Assembly (NCBI RefSeq): GCF_038595005.1
Contig: NZ_CP151997.1
Location: 2,604,001-2,668,000, forward strand
DNA length: 64,000 nt
Origin: Chryseomicrobium sp. FSL W7-1435
GTDB lineage: Bacteria > Bacillota > Bacilli > Bacillales_A > Planococcaceae
Direction: 5' to 3'
Below are positions 35,224 to 44,046 of the stretch, piece after piece (the first letter of the stretch is position 1; each line of letters starts with the position of its first letter). The position numbers and the translations under genes were made by a program. The notes beneath the pieces are model-generated. The model ran no database searches. It was not told where the DNA came from and was given only the letters and a program-made list of their open reading frames with translations.

Positions 35224-35436
35224 TTAGTCTCCCTGCTTCACATTTTCTTTCATATCCATTAACAACACACCTAGAAATACTAATATGCTAAGTGTAAAAA
35301 TAGCCGCTAATAGTTTCAAGTCCCCAAATGTTGCCTGTAAAAAGTCGGCGTACCTTGGAAGTCCAAGTGATGTAATGAATGGCATAATAATCAGTGCAGT
35401 GGCAAACCCCATTAGAAAATACCATTTCTTCTTCAT
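35224..35436 (-). CDS. Two-helix small membrane protein
   Basis: 70 residues: MKKKWYFLMGFATALIIMPFITSLGLP and LLAAIFTLSILVFLGVLLMDM. GAGGAGGAATTGAG precedes the ATG. Not recognised; likely co-transcribed with the 39-residue peptide gene downstream. Confidence 0.72.
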   Translation of the reverse strand: MKKKWYFLMGFATALIIMPFITSLGLPRYADFLQATFGDLKLLAAIFTLSILVFLGVLLMDMKENVKQGD

Positions 35437-35501
35437 CTCAATTCCTCCTCATTTGGTCGAATTTATTATGATTACCCTAATTACTTAAGATATGCCTCTA
35501 T

Positions 35502-35981
35502 TTATTCAGTGATTTCTATTAAATGTTGATAATTATTTTCAAAAAAGTTTTCTAAGTAATCATGTAGAGGTGGATCGAACGAATAATAGGCTTCATCGGC
35601 TACCGCAATTCGCTCATAGAAAATCTCTTCGAACCCCATGTCTTGTTCAAGTTGTGTATAAACTGTCCATAACTCCAATCCGTGTTCATTCAAATTAGCC
35701 GCGTGCTTCTTTGCTCCGATTTCTTCCAAAGCTACAACGGTGTTCTTCAAGAACGTCTCCGGACCAAATTCTTTAAAACGGTCTTCAAAATGATTCAAGA
35801 AAGCTTCATGTCCACCCGACTCAAGCTCGGAATAATAAGAATAGGCATGCCAAGCTGTCTTTGTTACTTGTTTATCCCCACGCGTTTCATTCTCGACAAT
35901 GGCTTCAATCGAAGCATTCCACCGGTCTTCTGGTGTTTCGAGTAGATCTTTCCGAAAAGCTAACTTTGTCCACATGTGCAT
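35502..35981 (-). CDS. DMP19/DUF4375-like protein
   Basis: 159 residues, soluble, helical and acidic. HAYSYYSELESGGHEAFLNHFEDRFKEFGPETFLKNTVVALEEIGAKKHAANL has the G-G-x-x-x-F-x-N and repeated helix pattern of DUF4375 (DMP19) proteins. Assignment is by pattern only and the family's function is unknown. Confidence 0.65.
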   Translation of the reverse strand: MHMWTKLAFRKDLLETPEDRWNASIEAIVENETRGDKQVTKTAWHAYSYYSELESGGHEAFLNHFEDRFKEFGPETFLKNTVVALEEIGAKKHAANLNEHGLELWTVYTQLEQDMGFEEIFYERIAVADEAYYSFDPPLHDYLENFFENNYQHLIEITE

Positions 35982-36080
35982 AACTCCTTTTATTCTTGGA
36001 TAACTTGTTTAGGACGGAACCGATGCCAAATTATGTGGATAATTAACATAAAATGTGTATCTTATTAGATACTTACAACT

Positions 36081-36158
36081 TCATTTTTTCTTCTGGTACA
36101 TATCAATGACAACCGCTAAAACAATTATCACAACAACTGCAATTGCTAAAAAGACCAT
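36081..36158 (-). CDS. 25-residue single-helix membrane peptide
   Basis: ATG 36156-36158 with GAGG 9 nt upstream; MVFLAIAVVVIIVLAVV then IDMYQKKK and TGA. One helix with a lysine tail, like the 32-residue peptides at 46632 and 49232. Below the usual annotation cut-off; support comes from the ribosome binding site and composition. Confidence 0.5.
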   Translation of the reverse strand: MVFLAIAVVVIIVLAVVIDMYQKKK

Positions 36159-36269
36159 GTGTTCATTCCTCGTTTCTTGTACTACGGACTACTTCTACTA
36201 AAGTTCCCAAATTCCTTTTTATTTTTCAAAAAATGGTATACTGAAAGAAAGCAGGAAGGAGTGTAATCC

Positions 36270-36443
36270 ATGTATATTTTAGGATTTTTACTAGCTGTAC
36301 TGACCTTTGGTATTTTGGCAGACCTTCGCCGTGGAAGCTTTCGTTCTCGAAAAGCACACGACACTAATCCAAACAATGTAAAATCACCTGATGCTGCACA
36401 TAATGCTTATAATACTTCCCATCATGAGACGTATATTCCGTAA
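36270..36443 (+). CDS. 57-residue membrane-anchored protein
   Basis: GAAGGAGTGTAATCC precedes the ATG. One N-terminal helix (MYILGFLLAVLTFGILADLRRG) then a hydrophilic tail with many Asn, His and Ala, ending HHETYIP. Directly followed by another small membrane gene (2-nt gap). Not recognised. Confidence 0.65.
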   Translation: MYILGFLLAVLTFGILADLRRGSFRSRKAHDTNPNNVKSPDAAHNAYNTSHHETYIP

Positions 36444-36445
36444 GT

Positions 36446-36631
36446 ATGTACATGTTTTATATGTTTTCTTCTATTGTATTTTTTATTGCTCTACTTGTAT
36501 TACTATCTTATTTAATTATTCAATTCGCCCGAGGACCTAAGAACCCTATTACGCTATTCACTTTAATTTTACTCCTCATTTTATTAATCGTGACAATCTG
36601 GAGTATATTTGGCAATGCTAGTTTGCACTAA
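36446..36631 (+). CDS. 61-residue two-helix membrane protein
   Basis: Helix 1 SSIVFFIALLVLLSYLIIQF, loop ARGPKNPITL, helix 2 TLILLLILLIVTIWSIF. No clear ribosome binding site of its own; the ATG lies 2 nt after the stop of the upstream gene, so it probably depends on translational coupling. Confidence 0.6.
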   Translation: MYMFYMFSSIVFFIALLVLLSYLIIQFARGPKNPITLFTLILLLILLIVTIWSIFGNASLH

Positions 36632-36667
36632 AAAACACGAACCCTATACAAGGATTCGTGTTTTTTT
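36631..36667. terminator. Bidirectional terminator before the ABC exporter operon end
   Basis: AAAAACACGAA / TTCGTGTTTTT, 11-bp stem with T residues on both strands, between the plus-strand small membrane genes and the minus-strand permease gene, which ends within one base of it. Confidence 0.85.
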
Positions 36668-37375
36668 CTATTCGTCACTCATACGTTTTTTAAACAATAC
36701 CGCTGAGACAATCACTGCCACTATTGCCCAGACTGCGAGCACCACTAGAGAGATTAGAATATCTGAAGTCGCCCCTACTGCACTGTTTTGCTCAAGCAAA
36801 ATTAACTGAGCACTTGGCAACCATTGGAATATCTCAAGAATCGGATAGCGATCCGCAAACAACAATACTAATGGTCCAAATGAAAAGACGAGCATCACTG
36901 GAAGAATCCCAACAGAAGCTTCCATAACCGTTTTCGTATAAAGGCCTACAATCAAGCCCATCGCCAAGTAAAAAATTGTGGAAAGGACCAGTGCGATCCC
37001 CATTGCAAATAGGTTAGACGGCGTAAAATCAAGCATCCACATGCACATGCCTAAAATAACTACTGTGATGACAAACACAAGAGCACTTTTTCCAATCAGT
37101 ACATCCGCTACGGATGCTGGCGACAACAATAAACTGCGCAATGTATTGTGTTCTTTCTCTTCTGCAATGAGACAGCTCTGAATAAACGCTGTAATCATCG
37201 CAAACGTCAGATTGATTGGTATGAACATGCTCTGCAAGTCCATGTCCCCTGTCATACTATATAGAAATGCTAGCGCTAATGGCATAAGCACCATAGTCGA
37301 AATCGCATAATTTCGGTAAAACTCTTTGTAATCTTTCACAAAAATCGCTTGGATTCTTTTCGCAGATACATTCAT
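36668..37375 (-). CDS. ABC-2 type transporter permease
   Basis: 235 residues with six hydrophobic helices in the ABC-2 pattern. It contains the characteristic amphipathic connector after helix 2 (CLIAEEKEHNTLRSLLLSPASVADVLIGK), the E-x-x-x-x-T-L-R-S/P-L-x-x-S-P motif of drug/antibiotic exporter permeases. Overlaps the ATPase gene by 4 bp (ATGA). Expected to dimerise and export an unknown substrate. Confidence 0.9.
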   Translation of the reverse strand: MNVSAKRIQAIFVKDYKEFYRNYAISTMVLMPLALAFLYSMTGDMDLQSMFIPINLTFAMITAFIQSCLIAEEKEHNTLRSLLLSPASVADVLIGKSALVFVITVVILGMCMWMLDFTPSNLFAMGIALVLSTIFYLAMGLIVGLYTKTVMEASVGILPVMLVFSFGPLVLLFADRYPILEIFQWLPSAQLILLEQNSAVGATSDILISLVVLAVWAIVAVIVSAVLFKKRMSDE

Positions 37376-38223
37376 GATAATTCTCCCCCTGTCACGCGCA
37401 TAAATAGATCTCCAAGTGTCGGTTCATTGGAATGAATACGACGAATACGTTGGCCCGTCGCCCAGTTTTTTAATGCATCCATCGTAGCCACTTCGTTCAC
37501 TGGCAGTTCGTGTATTTCTCCACAAGTCAATTCGATTTCGATAATGTCAGTTCTGTACGCATTCTTCAATTCTTTTGGTGATCCACTTTCACGAATTTCT
37601 CCTTCATGTAAGAAGGCTACTCGGTGACATAAGGCCTCTGCTTCATGCATATCGTGCGTCGTCAGTAAAATCGTTGTCCCTTGAGCGTTCAATTTTCGTA
37701 ATCCCTCGTGAATATGATGTGTATTTACTGGGTCGAGCGCTGATGTGGGTTCATCTAAAAAGAGAAGCTCTGGTTTATGAAGGATGGCACGAGCCAATGT
37801 GACGCGCTGCATCATCCCACGCGACAGTTGGGCTACTTTTTTCTTCTTGTTAGGTAAGAGGTTTACGAACTGAAGTGCTTCGTCCATTGCGGACTCTGGA
37901 AGCTCGTATAGATCACAGTACATTTTGAGGTTCTCTTCTATAGTAAGTCGTTTATACAACCCACTGTTATCCGTCAGAACGCCAAACCGTTTGCGATTTC
38001 GACTTTGCTTGATGTGTTCACCAGATTCTCCAAACACCTCAACAGTTCCAGAGGAAGGTTCAAGTTGTCCCGTTAAGAGTTTAATGATGGTCGACTTTCC
38101 AGCACCACTTGGCCCAAGTAATCCTAAAATCTCACCTGTCTGAATTTCTAGATCCACATTTCGTATTGCTTCAAATCGACTAAAGCTTTTCTTCACTTTT
38201 TCCATTTTAATGGTATCACTCAT
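37372..38223 (-). CDS. ABC transporter ATP-binding protein
   Basis: 283 residues: Walker A GPSGAGKST (about 35-43), Q-loop replaced around FGVLTDNSGLY, signature LSRGMMQRV (canonical LSGGQ altered to LSRGM), Walker B LLFLDEPTSALDP, and switch His in LLTTHDMHEAEAL. Energises the adjacent permease. GGGAGG precedes the ATG. The regulator gene with a degenerate ABC domain lies 144 nt upstream on the same strand. Confidence 0.93.
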   Translation of the reverse strand: MSDTIKMEKVKKSFSRFEAIRNVDLEIQTGEILGLLGPSGAGKSTIIKLLTGQLEPSSGTVEVFGESGEHIKQSRNRKRFGVLTDNSGLYKRLTIEENLKMYCDLYELPESAMDEALQFVNLLPNKKKKVAQLSRGMMQRVTLARAILHKPELLFLDEPTSALDPVNTHHIHEGLRKLNAQGTTILLTTHDMHEAEALCHRVAFLHEGEIRESGSPKELKNAYRTDIIEIELTCGEIHELPVNEVATMDALKNWATGQRIRRIHSNEPTLGDLFMRVTGGELS

Positions 38224-38295
38224 TCAAATGGCCTCCCTTATTGTTTTCTACACTGAGTGTATGAAAAGACAGAGAGGCCTGCAGTAGTTTTCACG

Positions 38296-38342
38296 TGAAT
38301 AGCATCCGAAATTCGCTGAATGGTGGAAATTTCGACATGAAT
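38296..38342 (-). promoter_or_regulatory. Three direct repeats with 21-bp period, putative LytTR sites
   Basis: On the minus strand ATTCA recurs exactly every 21 bp: ATTCATGTC, ATTCAGCGA and ATTCACGTG (plus-strand TGAAT at 38296, 38317, 38338). Each is followed by an A/T-rich stretch that is also partly repeated (GAAATTTC, GAATTTC, GAAAAC). LytTR regulators bind direct repeats on one helix face with about two-turn spacing, so these are candidate sites of the neighbouring LytTR protein upstream of the exporter operon. Confidence 0.55.
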
Positions 38343-38367
38343 GGAAAGGATTATTTCCCAGGAAATA

Positions 38368-39288
38368 TTATGATATGCCAAGAAGTTCTTTTAACAGACT
38401 AAGTTTGGCACGAGATATTGGCACCAATGTCGTTTTTTCGACATCCAATTTAATACTGTAACTATTTTTCGTCCAACTCACCAACTCACGCACTTTTTGT
38501 AAGTTTACAATGTAGGATCGATGACATCTATAGAATCCATAGTGCTGGAGCCTTGCTTCCAGTTCAGTCAATGTAAAAGAGCTTGTGTATGCTATGCCCG
38601 CTACATTGATATACACTGTCCCATCAATACTTTCTATATAATCGACTTCAGGAGGATTGAATAAAAGTGTTTTCTCTCGATGTTTCACTTGAATCTTATT
38701 GACCTTCAATTGGGTAGGTTCTTCATTGAGAGGGGCAGTGTCATCTTTGAATTCCATTTTATGGATTCCTCGTTCATCTAAGCGATAAATAGAGTCGGAT
38801 ACCGGCAACAAATCTTCTAAGTTGGTGCTTAAAAGTAAAATGGATTTTCCTTGGCGTTGCATACCTCTCAGTATCTGTTCAACGGCATAACGTCCCTCTA
38901 ATTCGATTCGGTGAAAAGGCTCTTCGATGACAACCCAGTCCCCGGATGCACAAAATGCTCTGATAAAAGATAGGGTGTTTCGTTTCGTCTCAGATAATTT
39001 TTTCACCTTCATACGCGCTTCTGCTGTCAGATCAAATAGTTTTAACAGTTCTGAAATCGCCCAGTCTGTATCCGAGAGCTTTAAGTAATAATTTATCGTT
39101 TCTTGAACTGTTAGGTGGGGGTGATGTCCGTCTTGCACTTGATGAACATAAGCCACCCTCTGGAATTGGTTCATGAGAGAAGCTGCACGTTTCATATCCA
39201 CTAACAGCCCTGTCGTACCATGTGTAAATGTATGTCCAGGAATCCACACTCTTTCTTTCTCCATCACTGTTGTTGACGTTAATGTCAT
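38368..39288 (-). CDS. Degenerate ABC-ATPase domain fused to LytTR DNA-binding domain
   Basis: 306 residues. Residues ~1-185 keep the outline of an ABC ATPase but have lost its catalysis: the Walker A position reads GHTFTHGTTGLL, with no GKS/T, the signature is LSETKRNTLSFIRAF instead of LSGGQ, and Walker B is WVVIEEPFHRIE. Residues ~204-303 are a LytTR domain: VDYIESIDGTVYINV ... FYRCHRSYIVNLQKV. It probably binds the 21-bp repeats in front of the exporter operon and may sense exporter state or a ligand through its ABC-like half. GAGGG lies 6 nt before the ATG. Such fusions exist in Firmicutes but are poorly described. Confidence 0.87.
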   Translation of the reverse strand: MTLTSTTVMEKERVWIPGHTFTHGTTGLLVDMKRAASLMNQFQRVAYVHQVQDGHHPHLTVQETINYYLKLSDTDWAISELLKLFDLTAEARMKVKKLSETKRNTLSFIRAFCASGDWVVIEEPFHRIELEGRYAVEQILRGMQRQGKSILLLSTNLEDLLPVSDSIYRLDERGIHKMEFKDDTAPLNEEPTQLKVNKIQVKHREKTLLFNPPEVDYIESIDGTVYINVAGIAYTSSFTLTELEARLQHYGFYRCHRSYIVNLQKVRELVSWTKNSYSIKLDVEKTTLVPISRAKLSLLKELLGIS

Positions 39289-39345
39289 AGTCTTCCCTCA
39301 TTTTCATTCCGTCTGTTCCTTCTAGCTTACCATGGAAAATCATGC

Positions 39346-39378
39346 AAAAAAACACGTACATCCGAAGATATACGTGTT
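39346..39378 (-). terminator. Terminator of the riboflavin operon
   Basis: AACACGTA / TACGTGTT stem followed by T residues on the minus strand, just past ribH and before the LytTR gene, separating the two units. Confidence 0.85.
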
Positions 39379-39385
39379 GAATGTG

Positions 39386-39856
39386 TTATTCAGCTAAACT
39401 CTTATAGACGTTGGCCATTTCTATCGCTGTGATAGCGGCTTCAGCGCCTTTATTCCCCGCTTTTGTGCCTGCACGTTCAATTGCTTGTTCAATCGACTCT
39501 GTTGTCAACACACCAAAGATTGTCGGGATTCCCGATTGAAGACTGACAGCCGATACACCTTTTGCCACTTCTGCACAGACATAATCGAAGTGTGGCGTTG
39601 CACCACGAATCACTGTTCCTAATGTGATCACCGCATCGTACTTTCCGCTATCTGCAAGTTTTTTTGCAGCTAATGGGATTTCAAACGCTCCTGGTACCCA
39701 CAGAACGGTGACATCTTCTTCACGAACTCCGTGTCGACGAAGTACATCTTCTGCTCCGCCTAACAACTTGCTTGTAATAAATTCATTGAAACGCGCCACT
39801 ACGATGGCTACTTTCAAATCGGTTCCAACTAAATGCCCTTCAATAATCTGTTTCAT
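39386..39856 (-). CDS. ribH: 6,7-dimethyl-8-ribityllumazine synthase
   Basis: 156 residues. Condenses 5-amino-6-ribitylaminouracil with 3,4-dihydroxy-2-butanone 4-phosphate. Family motifs: [18 protein letters not shown] near the N-terminus, [16 protein letters not shown], and the active-site region [15 protein letters not shown] with the catalytic His. Last gene of the rib operon; AGGAGG 7 nt before the ATG. Confidence 0.97.
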   Translation of the reverse strand: MKQIIEGHLVGTDLKVAIVVARFNEFITSKLLGGAEDVLRRHGVREEDVTVLWVPGAFEIPLAAKKLADSGKYDAVITLGTVIRGATPHFDYVCAEVAKGVSAVSLQSGIPTIFGVLTTESIEQAIERAGTKAGNKGAEAAITAIEMANVYKSLAE

Positions 39857-39867
39857 GATTGTTCCTC

Positions 39868-41055
39868 CTATAGGTGTAAGATATGATTTAATTTTGATTT
39901 CTTTGTTTTGAGATAGTTCTCATTGGATTTATTCGCAGGAAGCTCAAGTGCGATACGCTCTACGATTTGGATTCCGTGCGATTCCAAGCCTTGTAGCTTC
40001 CGTGGATTGTTTGTCAGAAGACGAATGGATGTTGTACCCAAAGACTTCAATATATCTGCCGCTTCCCGGTATTCCCTTAAGTCATCTGCAAACCCAAGTT
40101 TATGGTTCGCTTCGACCGTGTCATAACCTTGTTCTTGTAGTGAATAAGTTTCTAACTTATTCAGAAGTCCGATGCCTCTGCCTTCTTGACGCATATATAA
40201 AATCACGCCTGCACCGAGTTCTTCAATTTGTTGAATCGCTGCATCGAGCTGTGGTCCACAATCACAACGCTGTGAACCAAACACGTCACCCGTCAGACAC
40301 TCTGAGTGAATGCGCACTGTTACAGTTTCAGCCGCATCTAGCTCGCCTTTGATGAGGGCCATATGTTCCTTGCCATTTTTCCCTGTAAATCCGACTGCCC
40401 GGAAGGTTCCGTACTTTGTCGGCATAGCGACTTCGACACCTCGTGCAACAGTCGTTTCTTGCGCGATGCGATATGCACATAATTGTTCGATAGAAATCAT
40501 CACAAGACCCTGTTGTTCTGCTACTTCTTCCAGCTGTGGAAGACGTGCCATGGATCCGTCTGGATTCATGATTTCACAAATGATTCCGACTGGGGCTGCA
40601 CCACAAAGTCGTGCGAGGTCCACCGCAGCCTCCGTATGACCTGGTCTTTCAAGCACTCCCCCATTTTTGGCGATGAGAGGAAAGATGTGGCCTGGTCGAA
40701 CAAAGTCTACCGCTGTCGTCGTTGGATGCGCCAAAAGTTGTAATGTTTCTGCTCGCTCATGTGCACTGATGCCCGTTGTCGCTTGGACACTATCAATACT
40801 TACCGTAAATGCCGTACTGTGAGCATCTTCATTCTTCGCAACCATTGGCGGGAGATCGAGTCGCTCGGCAATCTCCTGTGTTACAGGTGCACAGACAAGT
40901 CCTCTCCCTTCTGTCACCATGAAATTGATGAGTTCAGGTGTCGCATACTCTGCTAGCGCCAAAAAATCGCCTTCGTTTTCGCGGTCCTCATCATCCACTA
41001 CGATGATTGGGCGTCCTTTTTTGAGTTCTTCTATGGCTTTTTCAATTTCGTGCAT
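39868..41055 (-). CDS. ribBA: Bifunctional 3,4-dihydroxy-2-butanone 4-phosphate synthase / GTP cyclohydrolase II
   Basis: 395 residues. N-terminal DHBP synthase (about 1-200) with [18 protein letters not shown] and RPGHIFPL; C-terminal GTP cyclohydrolase II with zinc cysteines in [20 protein letters not shown] and [13 protein letters not shown]. Supplies both precursors of riboflavin. ATG 41055 has AGGAGG at a good distance (7 nt), whereas the ATG two codons earlier (41061) sits 1 nt from it. Confidence 0.96.
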   Translation of the reverse strand: MHEIEKAIEELKKGRPIIVVDDEDRENEGDFLALAEYATPELINFMVTEGRGLVCAPVTQEIAERLDLPPMVAKNEDAHSTAFTVSIDSVQATTGISAHERAETLQLLAHPTTTAVDFVRPGHIFPLIAKNGGVLERPGHTEAAVDLARLCGAAPVGIICEIMNPDGSMARLPQLEEVAEQQGLVMISIEQLCAYRIAQETTVARGVEVAMPTKYGTFRAVGFTGKNGKEHMALIKGELDAAETVTVRIHSECLTGDVFGSQRCDCGPQLDAAIQQIEELGAGVILYMRQEGRGIGLLNKLETYSLQEQGYDTVEANHKLGFADDLREYREAADILKSLGTTSIRLLTNNPRKLQGLESHGIQIVERIALELPANKSNENYLKTKKSKLNHILHL

Positions 41056-41067
41056 GGTCATTCCTCC

Positions 41068-41712
41068 TTACGCATAGCCGTTCTCTTGTAAAAAACTATG
41101 GGTCATTGTTGATTTTTGGGAACGTTCTTGATGAGCTGCGCCAAGGATATATTTTCCGAGAACATCAAACTCCAAGTTGACGGAGTCGCCTGTACGTTTC
41201 GTGTGTAAAATCGTTTGTTCAACTGTATGTGGAATGAGAGAAATCGTCAGAGAGTTCGGTGTAAGACCGAAGACCGTCAAAGATACACCATCCACGCTAA
41301 TTGAGCCTTTCATGATGACATACTTTCGAAACTCTTCTGGGAACTGAATGGTCACTTGTAGCGCGTTTTGATTCATCTGCCGATCGGTAATCTCACCTAC
41401 CGCATCGCAGTGACCTGTCACAAAATGCCCGCCAAACCGGCCCCCTGCTGCCATCGCTCGTTCTAGGTTGACCTGTGTCCCACGCTTCAAACGACCTATT
41501 GTAGTGGCTGCATAAGTCTCCGGCATGACGTCAGCAGTAAACTGTGAAGTCGTGTAAGTTGTGACGGTCAGACAAACACCGTTGATAGCGATACTGTCTC
41601 CCAGGTTAACATCTGTCAAAATCTTCTTGGCAGCCAGTGTGAGCTCCATCGCCTCTCCCGTCTTCTTGACAGAGACAACTGTGCCGATTTCTTCGATAAT
41701 ACCCGTAAACAT
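41068..41712 (-). CDS. ribE: Riboflavin synthase alpha subunit
   Basis: 214 residues, two lumazine-binding repeats, starting MFTGIIEEIGTVVSV and again SGVTGHCD-type motif (FVTGHCDAVGEI) in the second half. Dismutates two lumazines to riboflavin. ATG 41712 shares one base with the ribD stop (TGATG), so translation is coupled. Confidence 0.96.
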   Translation of the reverse strand: MFTGIIEEIGTVVSVKKTGEAMELTLAAKKILTDVNLGDSIAINGVCLTVTTYTTSQFTADVMPETYAATTIGRLKRGTQVNLERAMAAGGRFGGHFVTGHCDAVGEITDRQMNQNALQVTIQFPEEFRKYVIMKGSISVDGVSLTVFGLTPNSLTISLIPHTVEQTILHTKRTGDSVNLEFDVLGKYILGAAHQERSQKSTMTHSFLQENGYA

Positions 41713-42806
41713 CACGTCACCTCCTCTTCATTCGGAATCGCAACAACTTTGATATCTGGTCCAAGTAGTTCAACGTGGATGAATTTGAGCTGGTGGGCAT
41801 CTATAATCGACGCAATTCCTGCTCCACCCATCACTTGCGTTTGAGTGCCACCGAACAATTTAGGAGCCATGTAAAGGACAACTTGTTGGAACGCTTTGCT
41901 TTCAACAAACGAAGCAAGGACTGTGCCCCCGCCTTCAACTAAAACCGACTGAATATTTCTCTTTCCTAAGTCTTCGAGTACGGCGTCAATCGAAAGTGTT
42001 TCCTCTTGTAATTGAAGGACCTGAACACCTATTCGCTCTAGTTCTTTGCGTTTTTCTTCATTTGCATATTTAGTTGTGTACACCCATGTAGGTGCCTGGC
42101 CATCTTGAAAAATCTTATACGTGTGTGGAAGTGTGAGCTCAGAATCGAGCACGATGCGAATGGGATTGCGTCCACCTCGGGGTCGTCGGGTGGTGAGAGA
42201 AGGATTGTCATGAAGAATTGTGTGTTTTCCAACTAAAATTGCATCATGCTGATGGCGAAGCGTGTGCGCGTCTTCTCGTGCAGCGTCTGATGTGATCCAT
42301 TTGCTTTCGCCTGTAGATGTGGCGATTTTCCCGTCCAGTGTCATCCCTGCTTTCAAGGTGACATACGGACGATTCGTTGTGACTGAGTGAAAGAACGGTG
42401 CATTGAGCATGCGGGCTCGTTGTTCTTCAATACCTTCAATCACTTTGATTCCGTGATGTGTGAGAAGTGCAATGCCTTGTCCTGCAACAAGTGGATTTGG
42501 GTCTCGCGTCGCTACGACAACTGTTGAGACGCCGGAAGCGACTACTTTTTCAGCACATGGCGGTGTCTTGCCGTGATGTGAACACGGTTCAAGCGTCACG
42601 TATAATGTTGCTCCGCGTGCAAGTTCTCCAGCTTGATCAAGCGCAAAGACTTCAGCATGCGGTCCGCCTGTCTTCATGTGTACACCTGTCCCTACAACCG
42701 CACCGTCTTTTACAACGATCGCTGCAACCGACGGATTTGGACTGGTCTGCCCACGTGTCGCCTCTGCTAGAGACAAGGCAAGTTTCATGTAGTCATGATC
42801 TGTCAT
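41712..42806 (-). CDS. ribD: Bifunctional diaminohydroxyphosphoribosylaminopyrimidine deaminase / 5-amino-6-(5-phosphoribosylamino)uracil reductase
   Basis: 364 residues. Deaminase domain with the zinc motif HAE (KTGGPHAEVFAL) and PCSHHGKTPPC; reductase domain from about residue 145 (RPYVTLKAGMTLDGKIATSTGESKWI). First gene of the rib operon, behind the FMN riboswitch and two terminators. GGAGG lies 5 nt before the ATG. Confidence 0.96.
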   Translation of the reverse strand: MTDHDYMKLALSLAEATRGQTSPNPSVAAIVVKDGAVVGTGVHMKTGGPHAEVFALDQAGELARGATLYVTLEPCSHHGKTPPCAEKVVASGVSTVVVATRDPNPLVAGQGIALLTHHGIKVIEGIEEQRARMLNAPFFHSVTTNRPYVTLKAGMTLDGKIATSTGESKWITSDAAREDAHTLRHQHDAILVGKHTILHDNPSLTTRRPRGGRNPIRIVLDSELTLPHTYKIFQDGQAPTWVYTTKYANEEKRKELERIGVQVLQLQEETLSIDAVLEDLGKRNIQSVLVEGGGTVLASFVESKAFQQVVLYMAPKLFGGTQTQVMGGAGIASIIDAHQLKFIHVELLGPDIKVVAIPNEEEVT

Positions 42807-42844
42807 ATGAACCTCCTTAAAATCGTGTCCATTTTGTTATGCAC

Positions 42845-42877
42845 AAAAAATCCCCCACCTGTTTGAAAGGTGAGGGA
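42845..42877 (-). terminator. Leader terminator 2 in front of ribD
   Basis: TCCCTCACCT / AGGTGGGGGA stem followed on the minus strand by TTTTTTG, between the riboswitch and ribD. Confidence 0.8.
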
Positions 42878-42890
42878 GAAAAAGCAGCAC

Positions 42891-42924
42891 AAAAAAGCGT
42901 TTAAAATCGGTTGATTTTGAAACG
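42891..42924 (-). terminator. Leader terminator 1, riboswitch-proximal
   Basis: CGTTTCAAAATC / GATTTTAAACG stem, then CTTTTTTG on the minus strand, 9 nt after the riboswitch. The expression platform therefore holds two terminators in series. Confidence 0.75.
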
Positions 42925-42932
42925 TTGTGTTT

Positions 42933-43076
42933 TCCTTCTCCCATCCAGACTTTTACTGTCGGCTTTGGAGTTTCACCAAATCCACCGCTTTCTTTTCACA
43001 GAAACCGGGTCACGGACTAAGAGGCCTTGCCTCATCACCGCCGGTTGGGAATTGCACCCGACCCCGAAGGAAATCC
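42933..43076 (-). promoter_or_regulatory. FMN riboswitch (RFN element)
   Basis: Reading the minus strand: GGATTTCCTTCGGGGTCGGG, TGCAATTCCCAACCGGCGGTGA, AGTCCGTGACCC, the variable arm, then GTGGATTTGGTGAAACTCCAAAGCCGACAGTAAAAGTCTGGATGGGAGAAGG. All conserved blocks of the RFN element are present in order. When FMN binds, the downstream terminators should form and stop transcription of ribD-ribE-ribBA-ribH. Confidence 0.96.
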
Positions 43077-43199
43077 TATTCACGCCCTAACTATACCAAA
43101 ATCAAATCTATCTGTATACTTGATGTGCTTGCGCTACTAAAATAGCGATGAAGGGAATCTTCTGAACGAGTAAAGAGAAAGGCATGGAAAGGATAGTAT

Positions 43200-43670
43200 T
43201 CAGTTAAGGATTTCGAATTCAACTGCTAGAAAGTGTCTATCAAAATCGCCCGCATCTCGAAAATCTAGTACTTCTTTCACTAAACGATATTCTCCAGTTT
43301 TAAGTTCTCCATAGAGCCAATCCCACTCGATCGATAGCTCTGATGATTCATGTGGATTTGTGCCTAACCCTTCATCTGTAAAAGCAAAATTTCCACCCAC
43401 GACATCCTCTACTTCAAACCATTCCTCATTGACTTTTTGTTCAATCGAAAATGAGCCATTATATACGAGAGACTTTTCAGAGTCATTCACAATTCGCAAT
43501 GTTAACCCTTCTGATGTAAGTGTATTTTCAACGATTTCGAGGTGGATGTTGCTCAAAGTATTCACTTCCCCTATATCAGATTTCTTTAATTCAACTGGTT
43601 CATCTGAAGAAGTGCAGCCAGAAACAACTACCATACATACAACTAGCAAGAATAGCACAACATTTCGCAT
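43200..43670 (-). CDS. Lipoprotein with Ig-like/YtkA-type beta domain
   Basis: 156 residues. Signal peptide and lipobox (NVVLFLLVVCMVVVSGC), then a beta-rich domain (IHLEIVENTLTSEGLTLRIVNDSEKSLVYNGSFSIEQKVNEEWFEVE ... GEYRLVKEVLDF) resembling immunoglobulin-like domains found in Bacillus lipoproteins. ATG 43670 is 10 nt from GAGGGG; an ATG three codons earlier is too close. Confidence 0.82.
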   Translation of the reverse strand: MRNVVLFLLVVCMVVVSGCTSSDEPVELKKSDIGEVNTLSNIHLEIVENTLTSEGLTLRIVNDSEKSLVYNGSFSIEQKVNEEWFEVEDVVGGNFAFTDEGLGTNPHESSELSIEWDWLYGELKTGEYRLVKEVLDFRDAGDFDRHFLAVEFEILN

Positions 43671-43776
43671 TGAAATCATTCCCCTCTACTTTTAGGTATA
43701 GACCTATCTAGTTGCGGAATAGTTACAAGTCTTTTGGTTTTTGTGTGATTTTCAGACAGAAATTCATGTGTAATCT

Positions 43777-44046
43777 TTACAGTTTTTCTTTGTTCGATTC
43801 CCAGTATGCTTTCATTTCACGAGAGACAAATCCCACATTGAAACCTTCGACCCGGCGTTTGCCTGTATTCTCAAATGCGACCTCATCCTCAATTTGAATA
43901 TATGTGCGATCAATTTTCCGGAAGATATGTGTATTCCCTTCATACTCCCCACTCCGAAAGTTATCGAGCGTTATGAAATCATAAATCGTTTTGTACGTTT
44001 CCTCATCCATAATTTCATCTTCAAATACTTGAATTAGATACTTCAT
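43777..44046 (-). CDS. Hypothetical soluble protein
   Basis: 89 residues, acidic and soluble, no recognised motif (MKYLIQVFEDEIMDEETY...). The start overlaps the end of the upstream membrane-anchored gene by 26 bp, suggesting an operon. Confidence 0.65.
   Translation of the reverse strand: MKYLIQVFEDEIMDEETYKTIYDFITLDNFRSGEYEGNTHIFRKIDRTYIQIEDEVAFENTGKRRVEGFNVGFVSREMKAYWESNKEKL

Noticed and set aside
39032-39361. A 109-codon minus-strand frame over the start of the LytTR gene
   Set aside because: It lies in another frame of a well-supported gene, and its composition (many Ser, Pro, Arg) is that of a shadow frame.
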